Source: Sisyra terminalis (taxonomy: Eukaryota; Arthropoda; Insecta; Neuroptera; Sisyridae). Taken from it: DNA of 64,000 nt. The stretch covers positions 2,046,001 to 2,110,000 of the forward strand of contig OY292279.1 of assembly GCA_958496175.1 (NCBI GenBank), written 5' to 3'. Below, piece after piece: positions 60,060 to 64,000 of this stretch (positions are counted from its first letter, which is position 1; each line of letters starts with the position of its first letter). Below the pieces are notes generated by a model that ran no database searches, was not told the DNA's origin, and was given only the letters and a program-made list of their open reading frames with translations. A program made the translations under genes and the position numbers.

Positions 60060-63000
60060 TCAGCGACGATTGAAATTGTTGCTATTTCGTATTGCACCAC
60101 CGCCGCTACCGCCGCCACTACGTCCACCACCACCGCCGCCCCCCTCGGATCGATTGAATCCGGATCGGTTGCCCCGTGGTGGTCCTCCGACACCGCCCGC
60201 TCGCATCATGCCCGCATTGTTGCCGCCCGCACCACGCACACCGTTGCCCGCACCGGGGCCGCCGCTGTTCATGTTTGAACGGCCCACATTGTTGCCACTG
60301 TTTCCGCTCTCCGGTTGATTGTTGCCCGGACCGCTGTTCGACACCCGACCACCACTTCCGCCACCACTCGAATCCATGCCACGCGGCCGCGTCTTCTTCT
60401 CCTCCACGTTCAATTTCTGTCCATTCTCGGAATTCGGCGGGAAATATAATGGCTGCACAAAAAAGAACACCAATTAGTCAACTCCCAAGACATTTTCACG
60501 GAAAAGTGATAACAATTAAAAAAAACGGCAATGTTTCGATGATGTAGAGCAGCGGTTCCTAAGCTTTTTCAGCCGTGGACCCTCTAGAAAATCAAGCATA
60601 ATGCCAAGGACCCCTGAGTGAAAAAAAGGTGCAATTTTCGGACAATATTATATTTTCGTATTCCTTCATTAAATTAAAAAATCAAACTTTTTCAAATGGG
60701 ACCGCGGACCTCCAGGGGTCCAATGATGGAAACAATGATGTAAAGCATGGGTCGGCAACCTTTTGTTATAAAAGGGCCAAATATTTTTCATGGGGATCAG
60801 TACGGGCCGCACTTGCAGTAGGTATATCTACTACGGGCCGCAGGTTGCCGACCCATGGTGTATGATATCGTCCGTCATGTGCGTTACGACGAGAATCTTG
60901 TGGGCCGCACCAAGATGTCTCGTGGGCCGCATGCGGCCTGCAGGTTGGCGACCCATGACGTAGAGCATAGTAACATTAAAAAAGGGCATCCATTTGAAAT
61001 CGAGTACCTAAAGAGTGGGTTCCTCTTCAAAAAGCATTCATTTAAATCATTTGACGGGAAGAATTTTTATTACTCATTATGAATTTCAATAGAAAATGTC
61101 TCAAAATTTGCACCTCTGCAAGAATCTCTGGTGCACTAACTTTTTACCTTCCATAAACAAAAGTTTAAGTCAATACTTTAAACAAACTAGGATATGACTC
61201 GTTTATTTTGAAAGTGCAGTAAGTCCATTTCAAGGACGGTCTACGTGGCGATTCTTCTTGTAACTAGAACCAAGTATGTTAATTATTTAACTGTTGAGTT
61301 TTCAGAAATTACTAATTTCATTTTAGTAACGCCAATTTCATCCTCCTTTGTATTTTATGGTTCCTATGGTTAAAAATAATAACACTATAGGGATTGGTCT
61401 TGAAATGGACTTAACTCACTTTCAAAATAAACGGCTCGTATAAAAGAAGGTATTCCAATCTTGCAATGGACTAAGGTATATGTGTCAACATGTGGCGCCG
61501 CCAAAAGTGCGTCTAGAACAAGGTTTATAAAATACACAGGTGGCCTCATGGTGGCTACGTGACGTATCCAGAAGAAATTCGTACATATCTTCAGACTGAT
61601 TCAATTTTAAAATTCTTCGTATAACGTCATTTTTTTGTTTTCTAATTGAACAACCTGTGTAATTTACAAACCTTGCGTCTAGAATACAAACTATAACTGT
61701 TAGCAAATAAATACACAGTTTCGGTTAGTTAGTATTCACACCCGGCACTATATTTCCCATCATGCATTGCATGATTGAAATACCTTTTTATATAGTAATC
61801 CCTCGCTTTACGGAAACTCCATATTGCAGACTTGATTACTTAAATATCAAAATTTTGGTATACGAATGACATATTCGTAATTACGGACCAAACATTTTTT
61901 GTAAAGAATCCCAGAAAGAAGAACAAAGATGATGAAATATTACAAAATGAAGAAATGGTTTGTGTCATAGAAATTTATTCATTACTTTTGAGTTGTTACG
62001 ATTTCTTTACTTTATAAAAATTTTCGTATAAAGCGATTTAAAAACCCTTTATTATCTTCCCCTTAATTAGTGCGAATCTGTAGTAAAATTGGGTTCTTTT
62101 TCGCATCTATCACTTTCCAATAAGACCTCATAGTAAAAGGAGTTTCGTTTAACGGATTTTTGATTTATCGACGTCATAGTTTGATCCGTAAAGCAGGAGA
62201 TTACTATATATTGCCTTTAAATTTCCCATCATGATTGCAAGATTAAAAATACCTTTACACTAATACAAAAAAGTAATGTTTCATTCCCTATTACGTCACC
62301 GATAAAATTTTCTACACTATCGCTGTCTGACGTATAATTAAGGCAATGCCTTTAAAATTGATCTTCTATATGACGTAATTCCTACAATTTTCAACGATTG
62401 CATGCAATGAAATAACAATAAAATTTCGCCAATTCTAATAAATTCAAAAAAAATTATTTACTCGTCCTTGTAAACATTTCTGCACTGATTGAATATCCTC
62501 AAACGTAATGAAACCATAGTTGGGCACACGTGCACCAGGCATGCCACCTTTCGACGACGGTTTGCTGTGCACTCGCAAATCGGCAATCGGTCCGAAAATG
62601 CTAAACAACTGCCGTAGCTCCTCCTCGGTGGCTTGCAACGGTAAATTGCCCAAAAACAACTGATGACTGTCGCCGTATTGTGGTCCTGGACCGGAACTGC
62701 GACGACGATCGTCATTGTCATCTGTGAAACTGTTGCGCGGTGGTGGATTGCCGCGGCCTTCTTGTCGCGGTGGACCGCGATTAGAACCGGGTGGACCTCG
62801 ATTCTGACGCATGGGACCACGTGGGCCTTGATTTGAATTTGCGTTCACTGGATGACTATCACGTGGTTCATTGCGACTGGGAATCGGAGGCTAAAAGTAT
62901 TAAATACAAAAATTAACAAAGAAAACTCATTGTACTAATTACACAGGCCTGCGATGGTAAAATTGAATTAATACTTTTATTGTAATTTTTGCCCTGATTA

Positions 63001-64000
63001 TGGAAAAAAATAAAAAGTCCATCACGCAAGGTTTTGTGGCAAATCACAATTGAAAAGTTGTTTTTTTCGGCTAAAATCGAGGACCCAAATTGAGCCACTT
63101 TTTCTGTATCGAAAATGCTGGTACCGAATCTCTTACTACTAGCGCTGGTGTCGTTTATCTTCCGTTGGTAGAGGAAAGAAACCGATACGAAATTTATAAG
63201 TGAAAACGAGATCTACCGGAAGATAAAACGATGCCAGTGCTAGTAGTGAAAAGTGGAATACTACCATTTTCGATACAGAAAAAGGGGCTCGCTTTGGGCC
63301 CCTGGCTTCGTTCGAAAAAACTAAGATATTACCCTTATTGATAACTACAGTGTAATCTCACTAATCCGGCACTATTAAAAACCAGAGGGTGCCGGATTAT
63401 TGGAATGTACGGATTACTAGAAGGAATAAATGTCTGCACAGGTATAGAGAGGCGAGGGAAGCGTGGGCGAAGGGTGCCGGATTAGTGAGATTGTACTGTA
63501 TTTATAACATAATATCTAAGTTCAATTAATTTGATGTGACAAATTTCGCGTAGTACTTAACATATTTATTCCATGGAAACATTTTTTTTTAAATTTGCTA
63601 CTTATTCCTATTATATTTTCTCATTTTACAAGAAAACCTTACGTGATGAAAAAAATGGATTTCATATTTGAATTAAGCGTAAAAAAATACATTGAAATGA
63701 CCTATTAGTCAAAACAATTGTTAAAAAGTCTGCAGGCCCGTGTTATGTATTTATAATACCGGCGAGACTGCATTTAATTTTGGAGTTTGATTAAGCGTGG
63801 TTGACATGGCAGCGGATGCAAATGAAATTGGACCACCGCCTGATTTCAATGAAGTCGCGTAGGTTTTCGGTTCGTTTGATGGTGGTGTTGGTTCGACGGC
63901 GAGTGATACTTCTTCGTTCATTTCAGCCTCTTGAATGTATTCCTTTTTCTCGTTTTCAATCACACATTCGGTGGCCAATTCTTCGGTGGTTGTCTCTGAG
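60060..64000 (-). CDS. rin: Rasputin / G3BP, C-terminal half (partial)
   Basis: Stress-granule scaffold and RNA-binding protein linked to Ras signalling. Three exons are visible on the minus strand: 64000-63760 (continues beyond the window), 62890-62462 and 60452-60060 (stop TGA), 353 residues. The first is the acidic/proline linker (SLAVEPTPPSNEPKTYA). The second starts with an Arg/Pro-rich stretch, then the RRM: LFLGNL (RNP2) and NYGFITFE (RNP1). The third closes the RRM (LNVEEKKTRPRG, diagnostic of G3BP) and ends in a Gly-rich RGG-type tail. The N-terminal NTF2-like domain must lie to the right. All junctions are phase 0. The first exon includes YATSLKSGGGPISFASAA, close to G3BP linkers. 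Introns hold seven small DNA elements. Confidence 0.95.
60550..60737. mobile_element. hAT-like MITE A
   Basis: Starts CAGCGGTTCCTAAGCTTTTT, a common hAT-type end, and is flanked by the 8-bp ATGTAGAG (60542-60549) and ATGTAAAG (60738-60745). The right terminal repeat is degenerate. Lies in the last rin intron. Confidence 0.6.
60746..60957. mobile_element. hAT-like MITE B
   Basis: Ends CATGGGTCGGCAACC and GGTTGGCGACCCATG, flanked by ATGTAAAG (60738-60745) and ACGTAGAG (60958-60965), an imperfect 8-bp duplication. A second right-hand end (GGTTGCCGACCCATG) lies at 60843-60857, so the element may contain an internal copy of its terminus. Internal sequence is GGGCCGC-rich. Confidence 0.7.
61200..61433. 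mobile_element. MITE-245 copy 3 (inverted)
   Basis: 234-bp copy in opposite orientation to the two others, in the last rin intron. Ends CGTTTATTTTGAAAGTG and CACTTTCAAAATAAACG. Outer similarity (TATGACT) suggests that the true ends lie a few bases further out, with TA as possible target site. Confidence 0.85.
61519..61675. mobile_element. MITE-9 copy 5
   Basis: 157-bp element in the last rin intron with a perfect 9-bp target-site duplication CGTCTAGAA (61510-61518, 61676-61684) and ends CAAGGTTTATAAAATACACA / complement. This is the clearest copy for defining the family. Confidence 0.93.
61794..62205. mobile_element. pogo/Tigger-like MITE
   Basis: About 412 bp between GTAATCCCTCGCTTTACGG and CCGTAAAGCAGGAGATTAC, each next to TA. 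It sits between two ~38-bp direct repeats (61752-61790, 62221-62258; ATTTCCCATCATG at the start). No transposase frame. Confidence 0.65.
63080..63303. mobile_element. Small foldback element in rin intron
   Basis: Inverted repeat of about 224 bp. Arms of ~95 bp carry TTTTTCTGTATCGAAAATG, CTACTAG(C) and CGTTTTATCTTCCG-type blocks on both sides with mismatches; the loop is ~30 bp. Ends GGACCCAAATTGAGCC and GGGCTCGCTTTGGGCCC. Confidence 0.75.
63348..63498. mobile_element. pogo/Tigger-like MITE, 151 bp
   Basis: Ends CAGTGTAATCTCACTAATCC and near-complement GGATTAGTGAGATTGTACTG, flanked by TA on both sides (63346-63347, 63499-63500). CAGT ends with TA target are typical of pogo/Tigger elements. 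Confidence 0.88.

Noticed and set aside
60003..60547. Proline-rich plus-strand frames
   Set aside because: Antisense of the glycine-rich tail of Rasputin.

Overview
This window looks like nuclear DNA of an insect. The genes have short introns, GT/AG splice sites and insect-type proteins (SPARC, Rasputin/G3BP, a Subito-like kinesin-6, H2A.Z). They sit in AT-rich DNA full of Jockey- and Penelope-type retroelements and small non-autonomous DNA transposons. I cannot name the species. The H2A.Z tail lacks the SQ phospho-site that Drosophila H2Av carries, so it is probably not a drosophilid.

Layout. 1-16445: the edge of a satellite block, 49 head-to-tail units of 335 bp, with higher-order repeat structure. 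16446-27149: a transposon-rich transition zone. It holds an apparently recent full-length Jockey-like LINE (18851-23546) inserted in a tRNA-derived SINE head, and a decayed, inverted mini-array related to the satellite (24145-25262). 27150-33743: an eight-exon ethanolaminephosphotransferase gene (+) with two very long hairpin (foldback) elements in its introns. 36189-36614: CHCHD7/COX23-like twin CX9C protein (-). 37604-39778: kinesin-6 (+). 39900-41960: decayed, partly duplicated reverse-transcriptase sequence. 42861-45270: histone H2A.Z (-), whose first coding exon is only the ATG. 45930-48090: a degenerate ~0.5 kb tandem repeat. 49070-50419: SPARC (-), with a likely 5' UTR exon near 51.5 kb. 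52560-53960: Penelope-like remnant. 54-60 kb: gene-free AT-rich DNA with a 402-bp duplication, a cluster of four perfect CRE sites and several MITEs. 60060-64000: the C-terminal half of Rasputin/G3BP (-), running off the right edge, with seven small DNA elements in its introns.

The genes do not form one pathway: they cover phospholipid synthesis, mitochondrial CHCH import, cytokinesis/spindle, chromatin, extracellular matrix and stress-granule RNA binding. The less usual content is repetitive: a satellite with HORs and a B-box-like module shared with a SINE, two related families of ~1-1.6 kb near-perfect intronic hairpins that could give double-stranded RNA, and a 9-bp-TSD MITE family with five copies. 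All gene models are hand-spliced from the sequence; none was checked against transcripts.
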